Positions 30,156 to 41,512 are shown, counted from the first letter of the stretch. The stretch: 64,000 nucleotides of DNA from Chamaecrista fasciculata (GCA_003254925.1 QANZ01039552.1:77596-141595); one strand, 5' to 3'. The notes: generated by a model from the sequence alone, not told the origin. Numbers and translations are program-made.

Positions 30156-30590
30156 ATTTTTAATACTTTAAAGGACTAAATTGAAATGTTTGGAAGAGTT
30201 TTGGGACACTTTACAATTTTATTTTTAGGATTTGGGACTAAAATGAATGAAAATGATGAAATGAGGGGAAATTGAAAATAATGGGATAAAAATTGAACTC
30301 GGGGACCAATTTGAAGAAGAGATGAAATGTTTTTTTTTTAAATATTAATGCTTATGTGGCACTAAATGCACAATTGGCACTCTTTTTTTTTAACTGCTGA
30401 CATGGCACGTCCACGTCAGCAGTTAACGGACACGTCAGCGACTTCCCAAACGGTAACTTAACGGAAGGACCAATTTGACTAACGTTAGTAAAATTCGGGG
30501 ACCTATTTGTCAATTTCCATAAATCAGGGACCAATCTATCAGCGATTCAATAATCCAGGGACTAATTTGGGAGTTTAGTCATTTTGCTGA

Positions 30591-31286
30591 CATATGTATT
30601 TATGCAATGCATGTGTCTTTCAACTCTCCGAATTACTCTATGGGATTCTATCGACCTTGGGGTCCATTATTTCTTCATCCCACATTCTCATCATACCCAT
30701 TTCCAATTTTATTTTAATTGAAGAAAATGATGATGGGCCCTTTAATATGATTTATTAAGTAAGAGTAACTTGATTTGATTTGATTTGGTAATATTTTCAA
30801 TTGGACAAAAACAAAAGATTGTTGACAGTAATTTTATGACTTTAAATTTGTTAGATTTGAACATGAAATAAGAAAAAATACTTTTCAAAATTAACATGTA
30901 GTTCTGAATTTATCATATTTAAATGAGGGATATGACTATATTTAATAGTTTGAAATCAAAATGAAATTAAATGAAAACATTTAGGACTAAGATGAAAGTT
31001 CTGAAATATTTAGGACCAAAATGAACTTAAAGACATACATTTAAGACTAATATGAGAATTTGACCTATTTTTTTATAATGATTCTTTCTTGGAGATATGC
31101 TTCTCATTTTATCTTTTTACGTTTTTTTTTTAATTAGTTATTTTGAAAAGAACCTAACATAAATTTGGATTATAAAAAATAAGTAGATAAAACAATGATA
31201 AATAAGTATTTTCTCACATATTAACAATACGATTTTTTGATGAAAAGAGAGTTAGGGGAGAGGAATGCTTTCTGAAAGTATATTTG
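30591..31286. other. Spacer with a TIR-element fragment at its end
   Basis: No gene. The stretch about 30885-31066 matches the right arm of the element at 34111-34650 (shared words include CATACATTTAAGAC and TTAGGACCAAAATGA), so a partial copy of that family is present. Confidence 0.5.
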
Positions 31287-31406
31287 GAAGTGGAATGGTG
31301 GAAACTAAAGTGTGATGGCTCATGTCTAGATAATGCCCCTATTGCTGCTTGTGGTGCTCTGCTAAGAGATTCCAATGATATTTGGATCAATGGCACTAAA
31401 GTTTGA
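31287..31406 (+). pseudogene. LINE-type RNase H relic
   Basis: A 39-codon open segment reads EVEWWKLKCDGS then ACGALLRDSNDIWINGTKV, which fits the start of the RNase H domain (RVT_3 type) of plant L1-like LINEs: an aspartate after the first strand and the G-x-LLRD turn. The rest of the element is missing; a poly(A)-like run and an assembly gap follow. Confidence 0.55.
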
Positions 31407-31441
31407 TGTTGTTTGTTGATAGTTTTCTTTGAAAAAAAAAA

Positions 31442-31470
31442 NNNNNNNNNNNNNNNNNNNNNNNNNNNNN
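31442..31470. other. Assembly gap (29 Ns)
   Basis: A run of N separates the LINE relic from the LTR fragment. The true distance between them is unknown, so nothing should be inferred about their junction. Single Ns also occur at 14737, 37107 and 40740. Confidence 0.99.
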
Positions 31471-31907
31471 AAGAAGTAGCTAACCTTGAACTGCTGAGAT
31501 GGGCTCTATTTATAGAGCAGGGGGGAGAGAGGTGGTCAGCGCACGGGGCGGACCACGTAACTGGACACGATCTCCACCAGCGAAGATGGTGGAGACCGAG
31601 ATTTGCGGAGCAAGGCAATCGTGGGTGATTGCGTGTTGTGTCGCTAGGCGGGCGCCTAGAAGCTGGAGATCGTGGGTATGCGCAAGTCAGTGGCCCACGA
31701 TCCCCCGTAGCGTGGATTGCGGAGCGAGGTAGTCGTGGATGGCCACGTGTCATTTGGGGGACGCGCGCCAAGACCCAGGATGGGTCACGGCCGCCCCTAA
31801 TCGTGCTTAGGGCGCCCGACTGGCTCGAGGGCGCCTCTGGAGGTGCGGGGGGAGAAGAGGCCCGGTGCGAGGGCCGTTTAGGCGTACGCCCAAATAGTGA
31901 TGTATCA
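31471..31907 (-). mobile_element. LTR fossil, Ty3/Gypsy-like, second copy
   Basis: On the minus strand it starts TGATACATCACT at 31907 and has a CTCTATAAATAG promoter near 31515, followed by the same AAGGTTAGCTACTTCT leader as the copy at 15360-15832. It is GC-rich in its upstream half, unlike its surroundings. It is cut by the N gap at 31470, so its other end cannot be seen. No internal domain is visible. Confidence 0.6.
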
Positions 31908-33044
31908 GAGAGATAAAAAGAAATTTCACTATTTAGTCCATAAATTTATAATCAAAATTAACAAATTAGTCCCTTAATATTTGAAATATACAACTTTAGT
32001 TCCTAAAATATAGTAATCGTCAATGATTTGATCTTTAGGTCAAATTCAATGATAAAAAAAATATAAATTTAATGACTAAAAAATATAAATTTAATATAAG
32101 TTTAGAGACTAAATCGTTGATAATCTTAATATTTTACAAAATTATAGATATAAGGGGAATTGGGGGATGTGATTTTGGAGGAATGAAACATGTATGGTTA
32201 ATTGTAACTTTTATGATGTGTGCAAAACAATGACGACAATAACATAACACATGTCACTTAAATCAATGCACACTAGTTGAAACTAGTAGTTGTAGGTAAG
32301 GTAAATGCAATTCATAATATGTATTGATAAAAAAAAATGGGGAATATATTATATAATAAATTAACAATGAGGGTTGTGCATGAGGAAATTCAATTGTAAA
32401 TGGAAAATAATGTCCTAGAGCGTAGAGTCAAAGGAAATAGGTAGAAATTTGGCACATGAATGGGTACGGATCCCCAAAATGAAAAGAGGGAATGAATGAA
32501 TGTGATCCCAGAAAATGTTAGGTGAGAAAGTGATGTGAAAATGATTCATATGAGATTGTATATCATGCAATACATAATTAAAATGAATGGTATAGACTAT
32601 AGAGGTATATATAGTTTTATGATAATATTTTTAAAATTGTATTGTTTGCCATGAATTGATTTATGAAATCAAGGATGTATAATATTTATAGTATTGTAAT
32701 TAAGGAGTGAGAGAGGGGGGCAAAATGAGAAATGATAGTATATATATATATATGTGTGTGTGTGTGAATTAATGTGATGTGTAGAGAGAGAGAGAGAGAG
32801 AAAGGAGAAAAAAAAGGAAGGGAAGCACATGGAGTAGCATGCATATGATATTGATGTGCCTAGCACACAAATCCCAATCACCCAATCCGCCGACTGGTTT
32901 CCTTCTTGGAAACACCTTCACTTAATATTACTTCCTAAAATAAAATATTATTTCATCAATCCATATCATTCAATTCTTCACTTTTCTCCATTCTTCAACT
33001 TGCCTTTTTCTTTTTCAATTTCATCATTTTACCTATAGATTAAT
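31908..33044. other. Intergenic, repeats only
   Basis: No gene. 'AATTAGTCCCTTAATA' and 'AGAGACTAAATCG' words at 31920-32130 suggest another worn TIR element. A (TA)n(TG)n(AG)n microsatellite compound lies at about 32738-32801. Confidence 0.45.
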
Positions 33045-33611
33045 GGGTAAATTAGAAAAATAAGGGGAGTTCCGGTGTACAAGGTTTCTACAAGGCTCTA
33101 TTAGGTGGAGTTTGGAGAATATTAAAATGTGCGCAGCCTTACTCCCACTTTGCAGAGAGACTGTTTTCAAGATTTGAATCCGTGACCTCTTGGTCACCAA
33201 GCAGCAACATTACCGTTGCGTCAAAGCTCACCCTCAGGTAAATTACAAAAATAATTCATGTAATTTAGCATATCTTTATAATGGTATCTTGTGGTTTAAA
33301 GATTTTTAAATTAGAGCATGTAATTTGTATCGCTGACACACTCAGATCCTCTTGTAAAAAGTTAATTACAAATGACATATCAAAAAACTTATTTTAGTCT
33401 CAAATTATAGACCATAATAGAACATAGTATAAATAGTAATGATTAAAATGAGATTTTTACTTATCATTTATAGTTAATTTTTCATATCAGACTTCGAATG
33501 TGTTAACTATACAAATCACAAATCATAATTTTAAAACTTTTGAACCGCAGGATATCATGGTGTAGAATTGTAGATAAGTTAAACCACATTAACTATTTTT
33601 ATAATTTACCC
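33045..33611. mobile_element. MULE-like MITE carrying a SINE
   Basis: Inverted ends GGGTAAATTA; after removal of the SINE, the left arm (AATAATTCATGTAATTT...) mirrors the right arm (AATAGTTAATGTGGTTT on the other strand). Flanks TAGATTAAT (33036-33044) and TAAATTAAT (33612-33620) match at 8 of 9. Same terminal word as the element at 17375-17812. Confidence 0.75.
33063..33236 (-). mobile_element. Au-type tRNA-derived SINE
   Basis: On the minus strand it begins GAGGGTGAGCTTTGACGCAA, followed by a tRNA-like B-box (GATTCAAATC), TGCAAAGTGGGAGTAAGGCTG and a T-rich tail, all typical of Au SINEs. Target duplication GGTAAATTAGAAAAATA (33046-33062) versus GGTAAATTACAAAAATA (33237-33253) differs at one base. 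It is inserted in the left end of a MITE, so it is younger than that MITE. Confidence 0.88.
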
Positions 33612-34110
33612 TAAATTAATTGGTTGAGAGTCGATTTTTAATTAAAGGTTTTAAAAATGAGACTTTAAAATAATACATTTATGTTAGATATTTAATTAGA
33701 GAACTTTATTAATTTTAGAATATTTTCTATGGTTCATACAATTAAAAAAGCGATTGTCCCCAATTCCATGCATCTTAATTCAACATACCCTCATGTCTGG
33801 TTACTTGTTAATTTCATCATAACTATTTATTAAGTGTGACCACTTTGTGATTGGGGCTAATTAATTAGATTGATTGAAATCAGATTTGGCCATATATATA
33901 TATATATATATCAGAAAATCAAAGTGTGTCTCTTTCATGCATAGATATATAGGATATGGAGTTTTAATTTATGTTATTGCATGCTTAATTAGTTAAAGAA
34001 AAATAGAATAGAAAAGTTAAAGAGGGTGTAGATTGTGGGGCTCAAGGTGGGGTCAGTCGGAAAGTGCCAGGTGGCAGAGTGAGTGGAAATGATCGACATA
34101 TATATATATA
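33612..34110. other. AT-rich spacer, nothing recognised
   Basis: Contains a short (AT)n run at about 33893-33911. No gene or structured repeat ends were seen. Confidence 0.5.
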
Positions 34111-34650
34111 GGTCAAAGGTCATTTTGGTCCTAAATGCATGGTCTAATATTCATTTTGGTCCATTATGTTTCAAAATGTTCAAATTGGTCATAAATGTTA
34201 GTAAAATAATTCATTTTGATCCTAAATATTGGTAAAATGTTTCATTTTAGTCCCAAACTATTGAATTTGGTCATCTTTATCTTGTCTCTCATTTCAAGTT
34301 TGAATGACTTATTAAGAGGAACTCGTAGCTCTGAATTCGTCGCATTCAAATTTGAAACGAGATAGAGATATGATCAACTTTGCTTATTTGACCATGAAAT
34401 GAGTGGTCTATTTTTATGACCGATTTGACCTCATTTGCTAACGATCTCAACAGGATAGAAAAGGTACTTTTCGAGAACAATACCTACCTCTAAACTTGTA
34501 ATGTTTGAACTTGAAAAAGGCCATATTCAATAGTTTGGGACCAAAATGAAATATTTTGCAAACATTTATGATCAATTTGAACATTTTGAGACACAATAGA
34601 TCAAAATGAATATTAAGACATACATTTAAGACCAAAATCGCCCTTTAACC
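34111..34650. mobile_element. TIR element, 540 bp, upstream of the PAR-like gene
   Basis: The left end GGTCAAAGGTCATTTTGGTC mirrors GGTTAAAGGGCGATTTTGGT from the right end on the other strand, with further pairing such as TAATATTCATTTTG. It lies in TA-rich sequence, so its target duplication cannot be read clearly. Followed by an (AT)n microsatellite at about 34656-34691. Confidence 0.75.
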
Positions 34651-34657
34651 TATATAT

Positions 34658-34694
<37 letters not shown>

Positions 34695-35244
34695 TATAAG
34701 AGGAGAGAGAGAGAATTGAAGAGTGAGAGTGGAGAAGCACATGGGAGAGAGGGTGTTAGGTTGAAGGGATTCATGTGACCACATGCACATGCCATTTTGA
34801 TTTGTGATTTGTGAATATTTGTGGCTCCTTTCCTTTGTTTTTGTGTCCTTTTACTCTTGTCATGTGCCTGCTTCTGTGGGACCATCCATCATCCATCCCA
34901 CTATAATAATAATCTTATTAATCTATATCTTTCCCTTCCATTCATGTTTCAATTACTCTATACACACCCATATTGGTATAATAATTCATCCTGCTAATTA
35001 GACACCAAATCAGACTCACTAATTCATCAATCTTATAGAGTAGCTAGCTACAAATCCAACCAATTAAAGCAAAACATAAGAAAACATACATATCTATATT
35101 TATATACACACAATAACTTGTGGGACCACCAATTCCTTGGCATTCCATTCATTCACATTTCACACTTGTCTCTCCCTCTCTACAATTATTCATTCTCACT
35201 TCTTCTTCCTCTATATCCTATTTCTCTCTTTCTCTCTATTTTCC

Positions 35245-35700
35245 ATGGAATTACCACAAAACTCACAACCCCACATACCCATTAATCCCTCAAAACCAGC
35301 ACAGTCACACCATGCCGCCCTCACCGGAGACTCTCTCGACCGGAGCCCTAGTCGACGCCGGAGAATACACCACCACCACCAAAGCACTTGCTCCAGGAAC
35401 ACCAAGATGATGAAAAAGACTAGTAACAATAATAATGCTAATACTAGTACTGTACCAGAAGAAGTCATCAAGCACAATCAAGAAGAAGAAGATGAAAAAG
35501 AAGAAGAAGATAGGGAAGAAATAGAGAGGAAGATAGAGGCATTGCAGAAAATAGTGCCAGGTGGTGAGTCATTAGGAATGGACAAGCTTTTCCATGAAAC
35601 TGCTGCCTATATCACTGATTTGCATTGCCAAATCAAAGCACTCACTGTTCTTACTTCCTTCTTCAACACCTTACAAAATAACCCTAAACTTGGTGGTTGA
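35245..35700 (+). CDS. PAR1: Atypical HLH protein, PAR1/PAR2 type
   Basis: Single exon, 151 residues. The HLH is near the C-terminus: EEIERKIEALQKIVPGG (helix 1), SLGMDKLFHETAAYITDLHC (loop and helix 2), then QIKALTVLTSFFNTL and a final NPKLGG, close to the Arabidopsis PAR1/PAR2 tails. There is no DNA-contacting basic region; instead an acidic Glu/Asp run precedes the HLH. PAR proteins heterodimerise with bHLH/PIF-type factors in the nucleus and damp shade-avoidance growth (established for Arabidopsis). I chose the ATG at 35245 (TTCCATGG context); an in-frame ATG at 35137 would add a hydrophobic 36-residue stretch not expected in the family. Arabidopsis homologues are shorter (about 118 residues). 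Confidence 0.85.
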   Translation: MELPQNSQPHIPINPSKPAQSHHAALTGDSLDRSPSRRRRIHHHHQSTCSRNTKMMKKTSNNNNANTSTVPEEVIKHNQEEEDEKEEEDREEIERKIEALQKIVPGGESLGMDKLFHETAAYITDLHCQIKALTVLTSFFNTLQNNPKLGG

Positions 35701-36711
35701 TCATCATTTCATGAATGAATCAATATATATATATATATCATCATCATCATCATTGTCATTATTCTAGTTACAATTACTAATTACATAGTTAGACTTGCCT
35801 ACTTAGCTTGCTGCAGCCTCTCCTTTACATTACCATATTAATTAATCCATGCTTTAATTTTTCCTCTTTGTTTCTTACCATCACTCTTACCTACATTGTC
35901 AAATTTCCTTCTTTTTCTTTTTAATTTTTGAAGCCATGTCTCCTCTTCTAATTATTACTGTCTTGTTTGTCACTTTTATATATTTACTATATACATAGAA
36001 TTGAAATTGAAATTAATATAATTTTAACAGGAAAGACCACATGAAAGATAGGTTGGTTAGTACTTGGTAGTACTAAAGTAGTTATGAATTTAGAGAAATT
36101 GTACTCAGGAATCTTTCACTCCCTCTTTTCATTTTTTTAAGTTAATTTCATATATCTCATTTTTAATTTTTTTTTTCTTTCTTTCAATTTCCATGGCTGA
36201 AGAATCAATGTGTGGGCTGGGCCACATACTCTTCATCTTGGCCCACTGGGCCCACACCTCTCTTGTCTCCATATGTAATCTCAATCACTACATTAATTAA
36301 TTCTGCCAAACTAGCATTATTATTGCACTATTACACATTACTCCTCCCATCTTCCAATTTCTTCTCAATTATTGATAACCAGAATTCTGAATTCAACTTA
36401 TACATTATATTTTTCTTTTGGCCCACAAATTCACCTTATTACAATACAAAACACAGACACACAGTAGTGAGAATCCTCGTCCTTTTTGTTTTCAACTAAT
36501 TTGATGATCTTCTTATGGGATTTGCCTAAATCTTCACAAATCACACTTTGAACTTAAAATTATAATATGTAGTCTAAACTATCTAAACTCATAAATATTT
36601 TTTCTTCCAAACTAAAAAATGTTGATTCTGCCTGTAAAAGAGCTGATAATTTTGAGTATGTTATTCAGAGATATTACATTATTGATATTATACCTGATCT
36701 AGCACTATTAA
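35701..36711. other. Downstream spacer of the PAR-like gene
   Basis: Probable 3' UTR with (TCA)n at about 35738-35752, then AT-rich spacer. The open frame at 36212-36499 shows no domain. Confidence 0.45.
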
Positions 36712-37100
36712 AAAAAAGGGGGCAAAAGCATTTTTTAAATTTTTTAAGTTTACATCAATTTTTAATTTTGTCTTTAAAATTTGTTTGCTGTCAGTTTCAT
36801 CTTTAAAGTTTCATATTTAGATTGATTTTACCATTAACACTAACTTTATATACTAAATTAGTGATAAAGACTCTACGTGACTCATGACATATAATGTAAA
36901 ACTATTGGAATAAACAAATTAAACCCTGACAGAGACTAAAAATCACATGGAATTCCTCATTAATTCATTAGATGAAGTTAGAGTAAACGATGAAATCGAT
37001 CAAAATGTGAAGATTTGAGAGTGAAATTGATATTAAACAAATTTTAAGGATGAAATTAAAAATTAATGTAAAGTTTAGAGAAAAAAATGCAAAAAAAAAA
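36712..37100. mobile_element. Worn TIR element
   Basis: The left arm (AGTTTACATCAATTTTTAAT, then TTGTCTTTAAAATTTG) pairs with the right arm (CAAATTTTAAGGATGAAATT, then AAAAATTAATGTAAAGTTTA). Borders are uncertain because they lie in A-rich runs with an N at 37107. Confidence 0.6.
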
Positions 37101-37428
37101 AAAAAANTGAAATTCTGAAAATATCATTCCAAAAACTAATTACAATATTACATGTAAGTTACCCAAATATAATAATATATTATTTTTAAAATAAATTAAC
37201 AATTCGATCCACGAAACATTATCAAGTTTACAACTCAATTCTTAAAAGATTAAAATACACGATTTAATTATTAAAAAAACTAAACCCTATATTCGTTAGT
37301 TCCAAAAGGAATTAAACAGTACTCTTTAATCAATGAAAAATTAGATTAACAAGTATACTTATTATTTTTTTTCTAAAATTTAATAACATTTCAACATTTT
37401 AGAGATTGACTGGTAAAATTTTTTTTTT

Positions 37429-37645
37429 GGTAAAACTAAAGAGTCCAAAGGACCAAACAAAGCAAAAAACAAAAGGAAACTAGAAACCTCTCGGTAGGCC
37501 AACGCTCACTATATCCTCAAAGAGGACTAAATTTACAGCACTCAGGGGCTTAATCCAAATAGAATGCCCCAAATCTAAACCATGTTCAAGGCCCACAAGA
37601 AAATCAATGACTCTATTCCCCTCGTGCAATTGATGATTAAGTTGT
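37429..37645 (-). mobile_element. 5'-truncated LINE tail (RNase H C-terminus, 3' UTR, poly-A)
   Basis: Read on the minus strand: EGNRVIDFLVGLEHGLDLG, then LFEDIVSVGLPRGF and a stop at 37480-37482, followed by a short T/G-rich 3' UTR and a poly(A) run (the Ts at 37429-37438 on the plus strand). The His-x-x-Gly-Asn-x-V-x-D-x-L pattern closes RNase H domains of plant L1-like LINEs. All upstream parts are missing, as usual for LINE copies. Confidence 0.65.
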
Positions 37646-38439
37646 TAGTTTTTTTTTTTTTAAGCCAAGATTAAGTTGTTAGTTTACCTTTTTTATTATT
37701 ATTATGTTGACTGTATAATTTTTCATTTTTGGTCGATGAATATATTTATATGATGATTTTTTCTCTAACTTCCATACTCTAGGGCTCTAGGCTTTAAAAG
37801 AAAATTACGATTCCCTTGTTGCCATTGATTGGGCCTGGACTTTCATTTATAACACTCACAATAGGGTTGTTATTGTTGGGCCCAAAGCCCATACTCTATG
37901 GGCTTTTGAGTACAATAATAATTAATACCCAATGGCAGTTGGGTACCGTTGGGTAATGGACGCGACTATGAGCATTTCAAATCTGAACCGTTCTTTTTCT
38001 AAACCGAAAAACTCTGAACCGTTGGTTCCTCCTTTCATTTCATTTGATGCCAATTTCTCTTATTCTCTTCTGAAAAAGTGGAAGTGAAAAGTTGAGATCT
38101 TTTTTGGCCTAATCTCACAAACCCTAATCCTGGGAATCTTACGCTCTCCAAAAGAACGGTGTAGCTTTCTTTGTCACTTTCCCGGTAAATCGTCCTCTCA
38201 TCCTTGATTTTCTCCGTAAACTTCTTCAACTTCCATCAGCGCAGTCCAGTACTCAGGGTTTTGTTACTCTTTCTCTAATCTTGTTTTCATTTCATGTTCT
38301 GTTTGTCTGAGAATATCATCAGATTGAGACTTTAGAGAGTTAGTTAATTTCTGGCTTAATTCTGTTTCGCCGATCGAGGAATTCGATTTGTTTTTGGTTT
38401 TTAACTTGGATTATCGCTCATTTTCTTGTAGAATCAGAA
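37646..38439 (+). other. Promoter and spliced leader of the division-factor gene
   Basis: The start codon at 38440 is preceded by an acceptor TTCTTGTAG|AATCAGAA at about 38432, so there is probably a 5' UTR intron of about 170-200 bp, with a leader from about 38080. No other gene. Confidence 0.4.
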
Positions 38440-39417
38440 ATGGCGGAAGACATGGTTGTGAATGGTGTCGGGGTGAATGGTGAATCTGGGGAGAATTTCT
38501 TTGCGGCAGATGAAAGCGGTAGCGATGTTCGTGTTGCTGAATTGAAGAAGAAGATCGAGGCATTAGAGCGCGAGAGGGAGGATTTGGCAAATGAAAATGA
38601 AGAAACGAAGGAGCAAATAAAGAAAATGACGCTGGAGATTGATGACCTGAAAAAAGATGAAGCTAAGATGAAGAAGAAGATGGGAGAAAGGGAGAAGGAG
38701 ATCGAACAGGCCCTGGAATCCAAGAAGGCAGTGGACGTTATTGCAGCGAGAGCATGTGAACTGGAGACTGAGTTGTCTAGGCTTCAACACGATTCAATTG
38801 CTGAGATGAGTGCTGCTGAGGAAGCTAGAGCCGAGGCAGAGGAATTAAGGAAGCTTTTGGGAGACAAAGAATCGAGAGTTGAATATTTAGAGAAAGAACT
38901 CGGGGGGCTGAATCAAGCAAAGGCTGAAAGTGAGCAGAAGGTGAGGGATTTGGAGAAGAAAATTGGGGTTCTGGAAAAGAAAGAAGTCGAGGAAAGGAGC
39001 AAGAGAATTAGGGTTGAGGAGGAATTGAGAGAGAAATTAGAGGAAAAAGAGAGGGAAATTCAAGTTTCGAGGCTGAAAATTGAAGAGTTGGAAAGGGTTG
39101 CTGCAGGTAATGGATCTCAGTTGGAGAACTGGGTTAAGGAGAAAAATGATTTGGAGGAGGCATTGAAGGAATCCAAGGATAAAGCAAGAAGTATGGAATC
39201 AAATATTGTTCTGTTGCGGCAGGAAGCAAGTGAAGCCCAGAACATGATCAGAACATTGAACGAGAAGGTTACTAGGGCAGTCAATGGAGCTGTAAAAGGT
39301 ATAGATGCTGAAGTGAAGGGATTGAAGTTGCAGTGGCCAGTGGTAGCGGCAGGATCTACAGGAGCTATTGCTGCAGCGGCTGCGGTAGCCTACATTTTCT
39401 ATGGAAAACGTAGGTGA
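38440..39417 (+). CDS. PMD1: PEROXISOMAL AND MITOCHONDRIAL DIVISION factor-like protein
   Basis: One exon, 325 residues. Almost the whole protein (about residues 30-285) is heptad-rich coiled coil full of E and K. It ends in a single C-terminal membrane span (about 300-320, WPVVAAGSTGAIAAAAAVAY) followed by GKRR, the layout of a tail-anchored protein. Arabidopsis PMD1/PMD2 have the same length and tail, sit on peroxisome and mitochondrial surfaces, self-interact and promote organelle proliferation independently of dynamins (established). From memory, Arabidopsis PMD1 lies beside PAR2, matching the PAR-like gene just upstream here. The ATG at 38440 follows the probable leader intron. Note: this PMD is unrelated to the plant mobile domain gene at 59.6-62.5 kb. 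Confidence 0.88.
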   Translation: MAEDMVVNGVGVNGESGENFFAADESGSDVRVAELKKKIEALEREREDLANENEETKEQIKKMTLEIDDLKKDEAKMKKKMGEREKEIEQALESKKAVDVIAARACELETELSRLQHDSIAEMSAAEEARAEAEELRKLLGDKESRVEYLEKELGGLNQAKAESEQKVRDLEKKIGVLEKKEVEERSKRIRVEEELREKLEEKEREIQVSRLKIEELERVAAGNGSQLENWVKEKNDLEEALKESKDKARSMESNIVLLRQEASEAQNMIRTLNEKVTRAVNGAVKGIDAEVKGLKLQWPVVAAGSTGAIAAAAAVAYIFYGKRR

Positions 39418-39675
39418 TTTTCTTTAATCACTGAGTGAGTCAGGAAGAAGAGAAATATGAATGGAAGATGAAGATAGAGGTTAGGATTTACCAGTTTAAT
39501 AGTAACAAATATGCTTCAATTTTGATAGTCGTAATGCTTTTCTGGCTTTGTTTTTTAGCCTTGAGTTCTAATTCATATGGAAGTTGGCATACTTGTTTGG
39601 TTGCCAGTTGCTGCTTGTGAGAACTAAATCAGTGTGTGTATTGAAGGAATTCTCTAGCTTAACACAGTTTGTACT

Positions 39676-39681
39676 AATAAA
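39676..39681 (+). terminator. AATAAA polyadenylation signal of the division-factor gene
   Basis: AATAAA lies about 260 bp after the stop codon, a normal 3' UTR distance in plants. Confidence 0.4.
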
Positions 39682-40595
39682 GAGTCTGTTATAGATGCTT
39701 TCTAAGTTTGGTTTTATTACATGAGTCTCAAAATTGAGATGACAAGTTATTTTGTTTAGTATGATGAATGATCCTTACTGGCGTGAATTATATTGACAGC
39801 CAAGAATACTGTGTCTCTAGTTTCAATCTGGATGGAAGTTAAATGTACCTGAAACTTGGGGAGAATCAAATTAGATTTGATCAATTAATTACTTGAAATA
39901 TGAAGTTGCATTCTTTCTGAAATTTGGAGCGCTCTTGCATAACACATGTAGAATCATGTTATTAAGCATATTTGATGGCTAGATGATGCACTGATATCTT
40001 TTCTTTCCCCTGGTGATCAGTGTACCTTTTTTTCTTTTGGTCGGACACTGAAGGGTAAAATACTAAAATCACGCCTAACACACACTTATGTTCACACAGT
40101 GTGACACACACACTTTACCTGAAAATCGTATTTGGTTGAGAGGTTTTCTCATTACACTTATAGGTATTAGTGCTGGCTTTGAAGTTTCTATACTTTATTT
40201 AGCCAGTTTATTCTACTCTTTCTCTCGAGTAAGTAAGCTTATCTATATTAATTAGTTGATACTCCGATAATCATTTACTATACGTTAGGACTATTCTTTT
40301 GTTCAAAACATATTAAGTAAATTATTGTTTGTTAAACTCTTTAATTTTGATTCATAAAACCTTTGTAGTTGCTTATACTATCTGCTCAGTCCTTAATTTT
40401 CTACTGGGTTTTAAAAACAAAAGGTGGGCATGTCAATTTTGATGTCTTGTCGAGTGCTAAAAAAAGTTATTTGCAGATTAATTTTGTTGGTTATGATTAG
40501 TTCATTTGGTGGGTTTCCTTGTTTCAGAGCTGATTGGTTGAACTTTTATCGGCATTGTCAATATTGTCATTTTCTCAACTGGTTCTTGAGATTAA
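39682..40595. other. Spacer, nothing recognised
   Basis: AT-rich, no gene or paired repeat ends seen before the Tourist-like element. Confidence 0.5.
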
Positions 40596-40761
40596 GGCCC
40601 AGTTCGTTTCCGTTTTGATTATAATTTGTTTTGATTATAATCATAATAAACATGTTCGTTTACGTTTTTTTCCTGATTCAATTATAATCATGATTTTTTT
40701 ATAATCAAACACACTCAATTACACTTATACCCCTATATANAAAACGGAAACGAACTGACCC
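40596..40761. mobile_element. PIF/Harbinger (Tourist-like) MITE, 166 bp
   Basis: Inverted ends: GGCCCAGTTCGTTTCCGTT on the left and GGGTCAGTTCGTTTCCGTT read from the right. The trinucleotide TAA flanks both sides (40593-40595 and 40762-40764), as in PIF/Harbinger insertions. One N lies inside (40740). Confidence 0.82.
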
Positions 40762-41457
40762 TAAGTATCATTTTCTTAAGTTTTACTTCAAAGGGGTTGC
40801 TCTTTTCTTAACTGTTTTCAAAGGCATCTCTTGGATGTTATTGTTAAGATGTTAAGAAGTTTCACATATTGGTCCAAGTGTATATGATGAAGTTGTTCAT
40901 TATTATTAATTTTTGAAGTTTTAGAAATATGAACTGGAGTATTTAGATTTTCAAAGAGATTAGCTGCTTTAATAGAATCTCGAAATTAACTAGTGGATAC
41001 AATTATACACAAAACCCGCTGAATATTCGCAGTAATCTATGTATACATGTATTTATTTATCAACTGATATTACTTTCAAGATGAAATGACAAAATATTTT
41101 TATTATGATTCATGACGTATATAAAACAAGGTTTGTTTCGAATATTGCGTTATTTGTTCATTTATTTATTATTTGTTTTTTGTATTTGGCGATTCTTTTT
41201 TTCTCTAATTTTTTTTACCAGATATTTTAATGCTCTCTAGAGTGAGACCAGTCTCATTTGGGTAATGAAACTGTTACTTTCTACAAATGTATTCTTTTCT
41301 TTTTTATGCAGATTCAAACTCCAAGATTGCAAAAATTTTCTAACAGTTAAATTTATTAAATTTTCTTATAGTTGTTAATTCCTCCTTTTGGGTGCAAGAG
41401 CACATGATGATGCCCACTCTTAAATCTTCATCCCAATGTGCAACGATATTGTTTAAT

Positions 41458-41512
<55 letters not shown>

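Larger units (their letters stand above)
26349..30580. mobile_element. Mutator-like element (outer) with 10-bp TSD and a nested insertion
   Basis: The ends are inverted copies GA(G/C)TAAACTCCCAAATT, with arms that pair for roughly 240 bp before the inner insertion (26349-26590 with about 30340-30580) and resume beyond it (about 28400-28750 with about 29900-30335). The 10-mer ATTTTGCTGA flanks it exactly (26339-26348 and 30581-30590). It carries the inner element 26596-28399 within its left arm. The centre, about 28930-29700, has CT-rich UTR-like sequence, an internal repeat (CCCAGAAACACGCATATACT near 29150 and 29290) and GAT/GAA runs, but no protein I recognise, and no transposase. Non-autonomous. 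Confidence 0.88.

Noticed and set aside
31413-31771. Open frames spanning the N gap
   Set aside because: They run through unknown bases and LTR-derived sequence.
33063-33236. tRNA gene (B-box-like GATTCAAATC)
   Set aside because: The rest does not fold as a tRNA; it is the tRNA-derived head of an Au SINE with target duplications.
41461-41509. CRISPR-like or structured repeat array
   Set aside because: A simple (CT)n microsatellite; no spaced repeats of prokaryotic type occur in this plant nuclear window.
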